Positions 1 to 5,646 of a stretch of 7,155 bases of DNA are shown one piece after another; the stretch's first letter is position 1; the number at the start of each line of letters is the position of its first letter. A program made the position numbers and the translations under genes. Under the pieces are notes generated by a model. The model saw only the letters and a program-made list of their open reading frames with translations. It ran no database searches and was not told the origin of the DNA. The DNA is from an uncultured Eubacteriales bacterium (GTDB lineage: Bacteria; Bacillota; Clostridia; Oscillospirales; CAG-272), in NCBI GenBank assembly GCA_934462885.1, contig CAKSJC010000082.1, positions 1 to 7,155 of the forward strand, read 5' to 3'.

Positions 1-158
1 TGGATGTGCTCGCCCTTCATCTGTCCGTCGCGGACCAAATAGAATGCGGCGGTCAAGCCTGCCAAACCGGTTCCGATGATGTAAGCCGATTTTTTATCTA
101 CATCCTTCGGTTTTTCGGGATGAGCGAAAGATTCATAAGTTCCTGCTGAGTAATACAT
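1..158 (-). CDS. ohyA: Oleate hydratase, N-terminal fragment (cut by window edge)
   Basis: This is the first 52 codons of a protein I recognise as oleate hydratase (the 'myosin-cross-reactive antigen' family), an FAD-dependent enzyme that adds water to the cis-9 double bond of oleate and related unsaturated fatty acids to give 10-hydroxy fatty acids. The start MYYSAGTYESFAHPEKP is typical of the family. Residues 25-45 form the first beta strand and helix of a Rossmann dinucleotide-binding fold with the glycine pattern G29-x-G31-x-x-G34, followed by the family-typical RDGQMKGEHI. The ATG at 158-156 is preceded by a strong AGGAGG about 9 nt upstream. The gene has its own promoter and palindrome at 203-230, and the TetR gene on the same strand lies just upstream, so fatty-acid-responsive control is likely (inference). 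The catalytic part lies outside the window. Confidence in the family is high. Confidence 0.9.
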   Translation of the reverse strand, partial: MYYSAGTYESFAHPEKPKDVDKKSAYIIGTGLAGLTAAFYLVRDGQMKGEHI

Positions 159-202
159 AACGAATACCTCCTGCGGTTTTCTGTTTTTCTGTTTATGCTT
201 TT

Positions 203-230
203 ATTATACCCGTTTCCGATCGGTTTACAA
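203..230 (-). promoter_or_regulatory. Promoter of ohyA with an operator-like palindrome in the spacer
   Basis: On the minus strand, TTGTAA (230-225) and a perfect TATAAT (208-203) are separated by 16 bp. The spacer contains the palindrome CCGATCGG (216-223), extending to AAACCGATCGGAAA with matching flanks. A palindrome between -35 and -10 is a common place for a TetR-family operator. The adjacent tetR product is the obvious candidate ligand, but binding is inferred. Confidence 0.65.
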
Positions 231-236
231 TAAGCA

Positions 237-272
237 GAAAAAACTCCGTGATAAAAGTTTTATCACGGAGTC
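237..272 (-). terminator. Rho-independent terminator of the tetR gene
   Basis: There is a perfect 14-bp inverted repeat, ACTCCGTGATAAAA (243-256) and its complement (258-271), around one central base. On the minus strand the stem is followed directly by a run of T residues (complement of the A run at 238-242). It lies 45 bp after the tetR stop and upstream of the ohyA promoter, so the two genes are probably separate transcripts. Confidence 0.8.
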
Positions 273-315
273 GGAAAGTGTAAAAATTTTTATCAAATCA
301 GCCGGGATGATAAAA

Positions 316-870
316 TCAGAGTTTGAATCTGGACAGCGCCGCCGACATGGAGCCTTTGATCAGCTTGGCAAGCCTGTCCACAAGCGGATGCGGATCCTGC
401 CTCATATCATTTTTGATCCAGTCAAGCATTAATCCGATAAATATATACGAATAAATCTGCGCAATAAATTGCTTGTCCTCGTCGCGGACGGTCATACCGC
501 CCGATTCCTCGTCGATCACGTCAAGCAGGAGTCTGTCTACGATCGGCTGCAAGTATTTTTCAACCTGCTCTCTGTGTACGCAGCGGTAAACGTTCAGAAT
601 AAACGGTTTGTTTTCCTGTACTGCTTCAAAAATCTGCAAAAATCCCTGCTGCCATGTTTCGTAAGTCTTTTTTTCATCAAGCGCGCGCTTTGCGTCTTCA
701 AGGCATGACCATTCCACAAGATCGTAAATATCCCTGAAATGATAGTAGAAGGTCATGCGGTTGATGCCGCAATCGTCCGCTATGTCGCCAACTGTAATTT
801 TGGTGAGCGGCTTTTTCAGGAGCAAATTTTTGAGCGACTGTTCCAAGGCTCGCTTTGTTACCTGTGACAT
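316..870 (-). CDS. TetR/AcrR-family transcriptional regulator (DhaS-like)
   Basis: This is a 184-residue regulator, normal for the family. The N-terminal DNA-binding domain spans about residues 5-52. Its helix-turn-helix is at 25-44 (ITVGDIADDCGINRMTFYYHF), where the GINRMTFYYHF recognition helix is characteristic. The all-helical C-terminal half should carry the ligand pocket and dimer interface; its end (IGLMLDWIKND..HPLVDRLAKLIKGSM, residues about 145-177) resembles the C-terminal domain of DhaS-like regulators. The ATG at 870 follows GGGAGG with an 11-nt gap, slightly long but the best available start. The gene is upstream of and co-oriented with ohyA and has its own terminator. By analogy with other TetR proteins it probably represses ohyA until a fatty acid or similar effector binds. 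The target and ligand are inferences; the family call is secure. Confidence 0.88.
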   Translation of the reverse strand: MSQVTKRALEQSLKNLLLKKPLTKITVGDIADDCGINRMTFYYHFRDIYDLVEWSCLEDAKRALDEKKTYETWQQGFLQIFEAVQENKPFILNVYRCVHREQVEKYLQPIVDRLLLDVIDEESGGMTVRDEDKQFIAQIYSYIFIGLMLDWIKNDMRQDPHPLVDRLAKLIKGSMSAALSRFKL

Positions 871-984
871 AGTGATTTATACCTCCCTAAAACCGTTTGC
901 CGATCGCGTCCTTTTCGGTTCCGCAAACTTCACAAATGTGCTGTATAGAGATTTTTTCATTTCTATGTTTAATAATACCACAAT

Positions 985-1013
985 TCTATATTAAAATTGT
1001 AAACTCTTCGCAA
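985..1013 (-). promoter_or_regulatory. Possible promoter of tetR
   Basis: On the minus strand, TTGCGA (1013-1008) and TATAGA (990-985) are separated by 17 bp, each matching consensus at 4 of 6 positions. An inverted repeat ACAATT (980-985) / AATTGT (995-1000) surrounds the -10. The implied leader of about 105 nt contains CCGATCG (900-906), which is also in the ohyA promoter palindrome. This is a weak call based on spacing and position. Confidence 0.35.
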
Positions 1014-1233
1014 AAAAATATCGAAATAACGGTTTTATGGAGAGTGACGGGCTTGAATGACCAAACATCTGAGAAACCTAATTGCATAACCGAACGCCGC
1101 TGAAGAATTGCTGTGACGCTCTACGGCATAAAGAAAACTTTAGGCGCTTGAAAGCGTAAACAGAATCGAAGTTTACATTAAGCACGCGCTGAAAAATATA
1201 TTTTCTGTAATCCATGTGCAGGCGAACCGGAAG
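1014..1233. other. Intergenic stretch between vanZ-like gene and tetR, no supported feature
   Basis: The gap between the end of the VanZ-like gene and the tetR start is 363 bp; its left part holds the tetR leader and possible promoter. In this remainder I see no gene with a convincing start and no strong terminator. A 45-codon minus-strand open frame (1215-1078) begins just after the VanZ stop but has no ribosome binding site or recognisable motif. A short hairpin CGCTT/AAGCG sits near 1145-1157. Confidence 0.4.
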
Positions 1234-1827
1234 TTACAGCGCCATTTCCCATAACAACGACGAAATAAACGGTTGGAAAAAGAACATAATCAACACGACT
1301 GTGCCGCATATCAAATAAAAATCACATGTTTTTGAATTTAACAGGATTCGCTTCGTAAATTTATTTGTTATCAGATATGCAATAAAGTACCCGACAATTG
1401 TACCGACAGTATTTGTAATAATATCGTTTATATCACTGGTTCTAAAAGTAAAAATCTGTGATATTTCAATTAAACTTGTAACTATAAATCCCATTAAGGC
1501 AATATTTTTAATGTTTCTGAATGTATCCCATAATATCGGCAAAAAGAAGCCGAACGGAACAAATAAAAGTATATTTAAGCACGCATTAATAAAATCCGAC
1601 GCCATATCAACAAAGGGAATTATGTTTACTGTAAAGTCGATTTTCAAAGACGTCACATTTGGGAAACCCACAAGCGCTAAAAGCGCGGTAAGATAAAACC
1701 CGAATACCATGTAGATAATGGTTCGCTTCCGGCTATGAAACAGAAGCTTATTATATACACAAAAAAGAGGGATAATAAAAACCGCTGCCGCTATAATTTC
1801 GATAAGTGAGGCATATATTCTGTACAT
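1234..1827 (-). CDS. VanZ-like family integral membrane protein
   Basis: This is a 197-residue hydrophobic protein with about five predicted membrane segments (roughly residues 7-28, 38-55, 82-100, 107-126, 138-155), plus a C-terminal one at 170-192. It carries the hallmarks of the VanZ-like family (PF04892): NIIPF at 68-72, N85-ILLFVPFGFFLP-97, E121 and Q124 in the next helix, and R129-SDINDIITNTVG-142. VanZ itself gives low-level teicoplanin resistance, but most family members have no known role, so antibiotic resistance should not be assumed. The ATG at 1827 follows GGAG with an 8-nt gap. The gene stands alone, pointing away from the permease, and one repeat copy lies just upstream of it. 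No terminator is evident after the stop. Confidence 0.85.
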   Translation of the reverse strand: MYRIYASLIEIIAAAVFIIPLFCVYNKLLFHSRKRTIIYMVFGFYLTALLALVGFPNVTSLKIDFTVNIIPFVDMASDFINACLNILLFVPFGFFLPILWDTFRNIKNIALMGFIVTSLIEISQIFTFRTSDINDIITNTVGTIVGYFIAYLITNKFTKRILLNSKTCDFYLICGTVVLIMFFFQPFISSLLWEMAL

Positions 1828-1868
1828 TTTGCTTCTCCGAAAAAATACAATTTATCTCTTTGTTCTTA

Positions 1869-1874
1869 ATTATA
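1869..1874 (-). promoter_or_regulatory. Possible -10 element of the VanZ-like gene
   Basis: A perfect TATAAT lies on the minus strand about 42 bp before the VanZ start codon. No good -35 is found 16-18 bp upstream; that interval runs into repeat copy R1 and reads GAGGGG. If it is used, the repeat occupies the upstream promoter region. Confidence 0.3.
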
Positions 1875-1887
1875 CATCAATAAGAAA

Positions 1888-1972
1888 ACCGCCCCTCGGA
1901 GGTTGCGCGAAAGCGTCAGCCTCGCGAGTGGGGAGGTTTTCTTTAATTATAGGCTGTTTATTATCCCCACTC
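1888..1972 (+). repeat. Structured 85-bp repeat, copy R1
   Basis: This is a single copy of the dispersed repeat found five times in the window. The first stem pairs GAGGTTG with CAGCCTC, which contains one G-U pair if read as plus-strand RNA, and is capped by CGC-GAAA-GCG with a bulged T. The second stem pairs GAGTGGGG (1926-1933) with CCCCACTC (1965-1972) around a 31-nt AT-rich loop. The outermost eight bases differ from the other copies (ACCGCCCC against GCTGCACC). It sits between the divergent VanZ-like gene and permease. Confidence 0.85.
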
Positions 1973-2093
1973 GATCGGAGCGTTTTTAGTTTTATACTGA
2001 ACCAAATTTCTCCCCGGCAGTGAAGCTGCACGCCGATTGTGATTTTCAACATTAAAATCCGAATTTTGCTCTTAAAAATCATCATGATATATC

Positions 2094-2122
2094 TTGACCT
2101 TTTCATGGCGCAAAACTATAAT
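2094..2122 (+). promoter_or_regulatory. Promoter of the permease gene
   Basis: TTGACC (2094-2099) and TATAAT (2117-2122) are separated by exactly 17 bp, giving a near-consensus sigma-A promoter. Transcription would begin near 2129-2130 and give a leader of about 62 nt. Confidence 0.75.
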
Positions 2123-2131
2123 ATCCTTTGT

Positions 2132-2180
2132 GCGCGGCTATACGTTTTATTGATAAAACACTCGAAAAATCACCCCGCGC
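2132..2180 (+). promoter_or_regulatory. Structured leader of the permease mRNA
   Basis: The leader can fold into an outer stem GCGCGG (2132-2137) with CCGCGC (2175-2180), enclosing an inner hairpin GTTTTA-TTGA-TAAAAC (2144-2159). The outer stem ends 3 bp before the GAGGA ribosome binding site (2184-2188), so folding could affect translation. It matches no riboswitch that I recognise. Confidence 0.35.
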
Positions 2181-2191
2181 GTTGAGGACAC

Positions 2192-3355
2192 ATGAACAAG
2201 ATTTCTTCGGATAAAATCTATTTTAACAAAAGCCCCTTGAGCCGCAAGCTCACACCCGCCGTTTCCGCAGTTCTTATATTTGCGAAAAAGAACGCCGTTT
2301 TATGTATCGCGGCGCTTCTTGCGCTCGTTACCTCGTTTATAGTTCCGCCGGACGGCAAATATCTCGGATATTTCGACACGCGGACTCTTGCTTGTCTTTT
2401 TTCCACTCTTGCAGTGATATGCGCGCTCAAGGAAATACGCTTTTTCTATGTGTGCGCCGAACGGATAATCGCCGCCGCAAAAAATCTGCGAATCGCTTCT
2501 CTTCTTCTCGTCTATATCACGTTCATCGGCTCCATGCTCATTGCAAACGACATGGCTCTCATCACGTTCCTGCCTCTCGGAGCGATCGTTCTCTCCTGCA
2601 CGGGAAACAAAAAACACATGGCTTATGTGTTCATACTCCAAAATATCGCGGCAAATCTCGGCGGAATGCTTACTCCGTTCGGTAATCCGCAAAATTTATA
2701 CCTGTACTCGTACTTCGCTATACCGGGAAGTGAATTCGTTTCCTCAATGTTCCCTCTTATCACGCTGTGCTGTCTCTTCGTTCCCGCCGTCCCGCTCTCT
2801 TATTCCGGCGAAAAAACCGCCCTGCCGGCGCGGAGAACCGTTATTTATCTCGCGCTGTTTGCCGTATCCATCCTATCGGTGTTCCGCGGAATCCCGTATC
2901 TTGCCGGAGCGGGCATTATCACGGTTTTTCTCTTCTTTATCGACAGGCGCGCATTAAAAAAAGTCGACTACGCGCTTCTTTTGACCTTCGTCTGCTTCTT
3001 TATTTTCTCCGGCAACATGGCTCGGATCGACGCGGTTTCCGATATAATGAAATCTCTTCTCGAAAAGTCTCCGCTTTCCGCTCTCGTGACTTCCGCGCTC
3101 TCCTGTCAAGTGATCAGCAACGTTCCCTCGGCGATTCTTCTCTCAAAATTTACAAAAACCCCTCTCCCTATTCTCTACGGCGTGAATATCGGCGGATGCG
3201 GAACTCTCATCTCTTCGCTCGCCAGTCTTATAACGTTCAAAACCTATCTTTCCTCCGATCCGAAAGGTTCAAAAAAATATCTTGCGCTTTTTTCGCTGTT
3301 AAATTTCTCTTTTCTTATCATACTTACCGTTTTCTGCGCTTTTTTGGTGTCGTGA
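2192..3355 (+). CDS. SLC13/ArsB-like (ion transporter superfamily) permease
   Basis: This is a 387-residue polytopic membrane protein with about ten hydrophobic segments. Two repeated halves carry the re-entrant-loop motifs of the ion transporter superfamily (CitMHS/SLC13/ArsB/NhaD). In the first half these are AND at 118-120 and N155-LGGMLTPFGNPQN-168. In the second half they are SNVPSA at 309-314 and N332-IGGCGTLISSLAS-345. Such proteins move dicarboxylates, citrate, arsenite or sodium. The sequence does not settle which substrate applies, and no arsenic or citrate genes are nearby. A lysine-rich N-terminal tail of about 30 residues precedes the first membrane segment. The ATG at 2192 follows GAGGA with only a 3-nt gap, rather short, but no better start lies nearby. 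The gene ends 10 bp before the rnpB promoter and has no terminator of its own, so some read-through into rnpB is possible. Confidence 0.82.
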   Translation: MNKISSDKIYFNKSPLSRKLTPAVSAVLIFAKKNAVLCIAALLALVTSFIVPPDGKYLGYFDTRTLACLFSTLAVICALKEIRFFYVCAERIIAAAKNLRIASLLLVYITFIGSMLIANDMALITFLPLGAIVLSCTGNKKHMAYVFILQNIAANLGGMLTPFGNPQNLYLYSYFAIPGSEFVSSMFPLITLCCLFVPAVPLSYSGEKTALPARRTVIYLALFAVSILSVFRGIPYLAGAGIITVFLFFIDRRALKKVDYALLLTFVCFFIFSGNMARIDAVSDIMKSLLEKSPLSALVTSALSCQVISNVPSAILLSKFTKTPLPILYGVNIGGCGTLISSLASLITFKTYLSSDPKGSKKYLALFSLLNFSFLIILTVFCAFLVS

Positions 3356-3365
3356 CGCGCCTCTC

Positions 3366-3394
3366 TTGACTTTTTTGTGAAAATAAGTTATAAT
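3366..3394 (+). promoter_or_regulatory. Promoter of rnpB
   Basis: TTGACT (3366-3371) and TATAAT (3389-3394) are separated by 17 bp. The predicted start at about 3401 coincides with the first base of helix P1 of the RNase P RNA, which supports both calls. Confidence 0.88.
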
Positions 3395-3400
3395 ATTACC

Positions 3401-3760
3401 GCAAGCGGGACTGTCGCGTGCCATGTCGCCGCAAGGTATTGGCATGAGGAAAGTCCGGGCATCACAGAGCAGGATAACGGATAACGTCCGCCGAAGGTGA
3501 CTTCCGGGAAAGTGCAACAGAAATAGCCTACCCGCTCACGCGGGTACAGATGGAAAGGCGAGGTAAAAGCTCACCGGCACGGCAGGCAACTGCGTGCAAA
3601 TGTAAACCCTATCCGATGCAACGCCTTAGCGGCGCAGGGATTTCTTCCCGTGCCGGCTCGGTATTCGCGCCAAAGGCGGCTTGAGACGGGCAGTAATGTC
3701 CGCCCCAGATAGATGACAGTCACACTTTACGTGTACAGAACCCGGCTTATAAGCTTGCAT
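3401..3760 (+). ncRNA. rnpB: RNase P RNA, bacterial (probably type A)
   Basis: This is the catalytic RNA of ribonuclease P, which removes 5' leaders from precursor tRNAs. The universally conserved blocks are visible: GAGGAAAGTCCGGGC at 3446-3460 (P4 5' strand), the GTGCAACAGAAA region near 3513, GGTAAAAGCTCACCGG near 3562, AGATAGATGACAGTC at 3708-3722, and ACAGAACCCGGCTTAT at 3735-3750 (P4 3' strand). Helix P1 closes the molecule by pairing GCAAGC (3401-3406) with GCTTGC (3753-3758). The length of about 360 nt is normal. The block arrangement suggests type A, usual in Clostridia, although I did not fold the whole molecule. The exact 3' end is estimated from P1. A minus-strand open frame over this gene is spurious. 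Confidence 0.95.
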
Positions 3761-3786
3761 TGTTTTGAAATCAATCTTTGATAAAA

Positions 3787-3825
3787 AGAGTCCTGAGCCG
3801 CTTTTAGGAAGCGGCTCAGGACTCT
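3787..3825. terminator. Strong 17-bp hairpin after rnpB
   Basis: A perfect 17-bp inverted repeat (3787-3803 and 3809-3825; core CCTGAGCCGCTT) encloses a 5-nt loop. It lies 27 bp after the end of rnpB and would be the expected terminator. On the plus strand, however, it is followed by TATATACC rather than a T run, while on the minus strand it is followed by TTTTTATC. It may end rnpB as a plain hairpin, stop leftward transcription, or do both. Confidence 0.55.
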
Positions 3826-3846
3826 TATATACCTCCCTGTTGCATA

Positions 3847-3931
3847 GCTGCACATCGGAGGTTGCGCGCATGCGTCAACCTCGCGAGTGGGGCGGGGTTC
3901 TTCATTTATAAGCTACACTTTATCCCCACTC
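3847..3931 (+). repeat. Structured 85-bp repeat, copy R2a
   Basis: This is the first copy of a tandem pair between rnpB and the antiporter. The first stem GAGGTTG/CAACCTC is perfect and capped by CGC-GCAT-GCG. The second stem GAGTGGGG/CCCCACTC is also perfect. It differs from R2b at only three positions over 85 bp. A 9-bp linker, CATGGTAAA, follows. Confidence 0.9.
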
Positions 3932-3940
3932 CATGGTAAA

Positions 3941-4025
3941 GCTGCACATCGGAGGTTGCGCGTACGCGTCAACCTCGTGAGTGGGGCGGGGTTCTTCATT
4001 TATAAGCTACACTTTATCCCCACTC
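3941..4025 (+). repeat. Structured 85-bp repeat, copy R2b
   Basis: This is the second copy of the pair, offset from the first by 94 bp. The cap of the first stem is CGC-GTAC-GCG, and the junction reads CTCGTGAG where R2a has CTCGCGAG. Both stems are intact. The antiporter promoter begins about 67 bp downstream. Confidence 0.9.
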
Positions 4026-4091
4026 AGCCATCATCGGGCAACTTGCAAGCGGATTATAAGCTTAATTTTGCTTTTTTGTGCAGTATACCAC

Positions 4092-4119
4092 TTGTTTTTT
4101 ACAGAGGAAACTGTATAAT
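4092..4119 (+). promoter_or_regulatory. Promoter of the antiporter gene
   Basis: TTGTTT (4092-4097) and a perfect TATAAT (4114-4119) are separated by 16 bp, ending 39 bp before the start codon. A TTTACA at 4098-4103 is too close to the -10 to serve as its -35. Confidence 0.6.
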
Positions 4120-4158
4120 TATTTTTGTTAAAAAGTTATATATATTAGGAGCAAACCG

Positions 4159-4971
4159 ATGGATTACACTATATTATTGAGCCTCGCGATAATCCTCTTA
4201 TTCACGAAGCTTTTCGGAATCATGACCGAAAAAGTACATCTTCCTCAGGTCGTCGGAGCTATCCTTGCGGGAGTTCTTCTCGGTCCCAGCTGTCTCGGCG
4301 TTCTTCACGAGGACTCTTTCCTCACAATTGCATCCGAAATCGGCGTTATTATGCTTATGTTCATAGCGGGTCTTGACACCGACATCTCGGAATTAAAGCA
4401 TACCGGTCTTTGCGCGCTTGTCGTCGCCTGTCTCGGAGTATTCATTCCGATAGTCGGCTGCGGCGCGGTCTATGCCGTATTCTTTGTCCGCGACTGGACC
4501 TTTATAAACGTTATCAAAGCAATATTTGTTGGAGTCGTATTTGCCGCAACCTCCGTGAGCATCACGGTCGAAGCTCTTAACGAAATGGGCAAGCTGAAAT
4601 CAAAAGTGGGGGCTACTCTTCTTTCCGCGGCTCTTATCGACGATATCATCGGAGTCGTCGTTTTAAGCGTAGTTACCGGTCTTGCCGACTCGCAAACCGG
4701 AAAAGAATCAACCGCCGAAAGTCCGCTCATAGTGTTGTTAAAGATACTCGCGTTCTTCGCATTTACCGCACTCGTTGGCTTCATTATCTATAAAATATTT
4801 AAAAAGCTTTCGGTAAATTACGGCGATCACAGACGTATTGCAATATGGGCGCTCGCTTTCTGCTTTCTTATGTCTTACGCGGCTGAGAATTTCTTCGGAG
4901 TCGCGGATATCACGGGCGCGTATTCGCGGGGCTTATCTTATGCAATATCACAAAATCGCGCCAGTATATAG
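4159..4971 (+). CDS. Cation:proton antiporter (CPA2 family), N-terminal part of a frameshifted gene
   Basis: These 270 codons encode the first two thirds of a sodium/potassium:proton antiporter of the CPA2 type (NapA/KefB-like membrane domain, PF00999). Visible motifs are LPQVVGAILAGVLLGP (28-43), FIAGLDTD (68-75), ATSVSITVEAL (130-140) and LIDDIIGVVVLS (159-170). The last contains the paired aspartates D161-D162 used for ion and proton binding; a DD pair is typical of electrogenic members. The correct frame runs to Y255 in GVADITGAY; residues 256-270 (SRGLSYAISQNRASI) are out-of-frame sequence. The continuation lies in another frame to 5363. The ATG at 4159 has a good AGGAG 7 nt upstream. 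Restored, the protein would be about 401 residues, the normal size for a stand-alone transport domain without a TrkA regulatory tail. As it stands it would lack the last membrane helices and probably not function. Confidence 0.85.
   Translation: MDYTILLSLAIILLFTKLFGIMTEKVHLPQVVGAILAGVLLGPSCLGVLHEDSFLTIASEIGVIMLMFIAGLDTDISELKHTGLCALVVACLGVFIPIVGCGAVYAVFFVRDWTFINVIKAIFVGVVFAATSVSITVEALNEMGKLKSKVGATLLSAALIDDIIGVVVLSVVTGLADSQTGKESTAESPLIVLLKILAFFAFTALVGFIIYKIFKKLSVNYGDHRRIAIWALAFCFLMSYAAENFFGVADITGAYSRGLSYAISQNRASI
4924..4925 (+). other. One-base frameshift in the antiporter gene
   Basis: After codon TAT (4921-4923) the frame should continue with an isoleucine-type codon nTC, but only TC is present. 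From GCG at 4926 onward the shifted frame reads AGLILCNITKSRQYIAKK and then MTVASY, the sequence expected at this point in CPA2 antiporters. One missing base therefore explains the split. I see no slippery heptamer or stimulatory structure at this position. Confidence 0.85.
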
Positions 4972-5363
4972 CAAAAAAAATGACTGTCGCGTCGTATATT
5001 CTCTTTACCCCGATCTTTTTCGCAAGCATAGGTCTTAAAACAAACCTTCGGAGTTTAAACGGAAATATCATAATTTTCGCACTGGTACTCCTTTTGTTTG
5101 CCGTCATAACAAAGATAATCGGCTGCGGACTCGGAGCAAAGCTGTGCGGAATGAATAAATACGAATCTCTTTCCGTAGGTATAGGTATGGTCGCACGCGG
5201 CGAAGTCGCTCTCATGGTAGCTCAAAAAGGAATCAACAGCGGTTATATCGACGACTCGATCTTCCCCGCCGTTGTATTGGTAGTTATTTGCGCTGCGCTT
5301 CTTACCCCGATACTGCTTAAAATCTCGTTTAAAAAACATTCCCAAGAGATACCTCAAAACTAA
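4926..5363 (+). CDS. Cation:proton antiporter (CPA2 family), C-terminal part after the frameshift
   Basis: This frame encodes the last third of the antiporter. It begins with AGLILCN at 4926 and contains MTVASYILFTPIFFASIGLK and the late helix motif GIGMVARGEVALMVAQKG, both typical of the C-terminal half of the PF00999 domain. A gene caller would place a separate start at the internal ATG 4980 (127 codons). That ATG lies 9 bp after the upstream stop and is preceded by an A run with no Shine-Dalgarno sequence, so independent translation would depend on weak reinitiation. The end, KKHSQEIPQN, is a short charged tail with no regulatory domain. It is best read as the downstream fragment of one gene. 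If the missing base is a sequencing error, the two pieces form one intact CDS, 4159-5363. Confidence 0.85.
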   Translation, partial: AGLILCNITKSRQYIAKKMTVASYILFTPIFFASIGLKTNLRSLNGNIIIFALVLLLFAVITKIIGCGLGAKLCGMNKYESLSVGIGMVARGEVALMVAQKGINSGYIDDSIFPAVVLVVICAALLTPILLKISFKKHSQEIPQN

Positions 5364-5503
5364 CGCCGCAAAAACGTGGAAATTTTTCGGACTGAACCAA
5401 AACGGCTCGAACCGAATCGGATCAGCAGAGTATAATATGCACGCTATACGAAAAATCCGCACTAATTTTGTTCATCTTTACAAATGAGGTTTTTCTGACA
5501 GCA
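5364..5503. other. Intergenic stretch after the antiporter, no clear gene
   Basis: The gap between the antiporter and the methyltransferase is 366 bp; its right part holds a hairpin and two repeats. In this left part I find only an isolated TATAAT (5431-5436) with no convincing -35, which could at most start a short RNA ending at the hairpin at 5504-5542. I see no open frame with a ribosome binding site. Confidence 0.35.
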
Positions 5504-5542
5504 ATGCGGGGGATGCTTTTTGAAAAAAAGCATCCCCCGCAT
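5504..5542 (+). terminator. Long hairpin, probable terminator of the antiporter transcript
   Basis: A perfect 17-bp inverted repeat (5504-5520 and 5526-5542; core GCGGGGGATGC) encloses a 5-nt loop and lies 140 bp after the antiporter stop. It is followed on the plus strand by ACGATTTTAACTT, only a moderate T run. The stem is strong, but termination efficiency is uncertain. Confidence 0.55.
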
Positions 5543-5567
5543 ACGATTTTAACTTAGTTCCCGGAAA

Positions 5568-5637
5568 GCTGCGCGAAAGCGCCAACCTCGGGAGTGGGGT
5601 GGTTTTCTTTAATTATAGCTGCACATTATCCCCACTC
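5568..5637 (+). repeat. Structured repeat, truncated copy R3a
   Basis: This 70-bp copy lacks 14 bp relative to R3b, removing the left arm of the first stem. The deletion lies between two TGC triplets, consistent with slippage. The CGC-GAAA-GCG cap and the right arm CAACCTC remain, and the second stem GAGTGGGG/CCCCACTC is intact. A second difference is a one-base shorter loop. The linker GACGGTAAA follows. Confidence 0.85.
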
Positions 5638-5646
5638 GACGGTAAA

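Noticed and set aside
1078..1215. Minus-strand 45-codon frame after the VanZ-like gene
   Set aside because: It has no Shine-Dalgarno sequence, no recognisable motif and chance-level length.
1234..1827. Glycopeptide resistance gene
   Set aside because: Only the broad VanZ-like family match is present; there are no vanA, vanH, vanX or two-component genes nearby.
1870..2106. Minus-strand frame sharing the peptide PT.E.DAFAQPPR with the frame at 5626-5811
   Set aside because: The shared peptide comes from the repeat DNA. At R2 the equivalent frame is interrupted by a stop, so the similarity follows nucleotide structure, not coding.
2302..3369. Long overlapping open frames in the permease region on both strands
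   Set aside because: They are shadows of the permease; it alone has membrane-protein composition, family motifs, promoter and ribosome binding site.
3626..3871. Minus-strand 81-codon open frame
   Set aside because: It lies antisense to rnpB, the hairpin and repeat R2a; it is an artefact of structured RNA sequence.
3847..4025. CRISPR array
   Set aside because: There are only two units of about 94 bp, separated by 9-bp linkers rather than variable spacers, and no cas genes.
3887..4180. Plus-strand 97-codon open frame across the R2 repeats
   Set aside because: Most of it translates repeat DNA, it overlaps the antiporter promoter and start, and it has no ribosome binding site. A similar short frame at 5599-5787 has the same cause.
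4918..4983. Programmed ribosomal frameshift in the antiporter
   Set aside because: There is no slippery heptamer, upstream Shine-Dalgarno-like stimulator or downstream stem at the shift position, and CPA2 antiporters are not known to use frameshifting.
5407..5436. Promoter for a small RNA before the 5504 hairpin
   Set aside because: The TATAAT is perfect, but the best -35 (TCGAAC, 18-bp spacer) matches consensus at only about half its positions.
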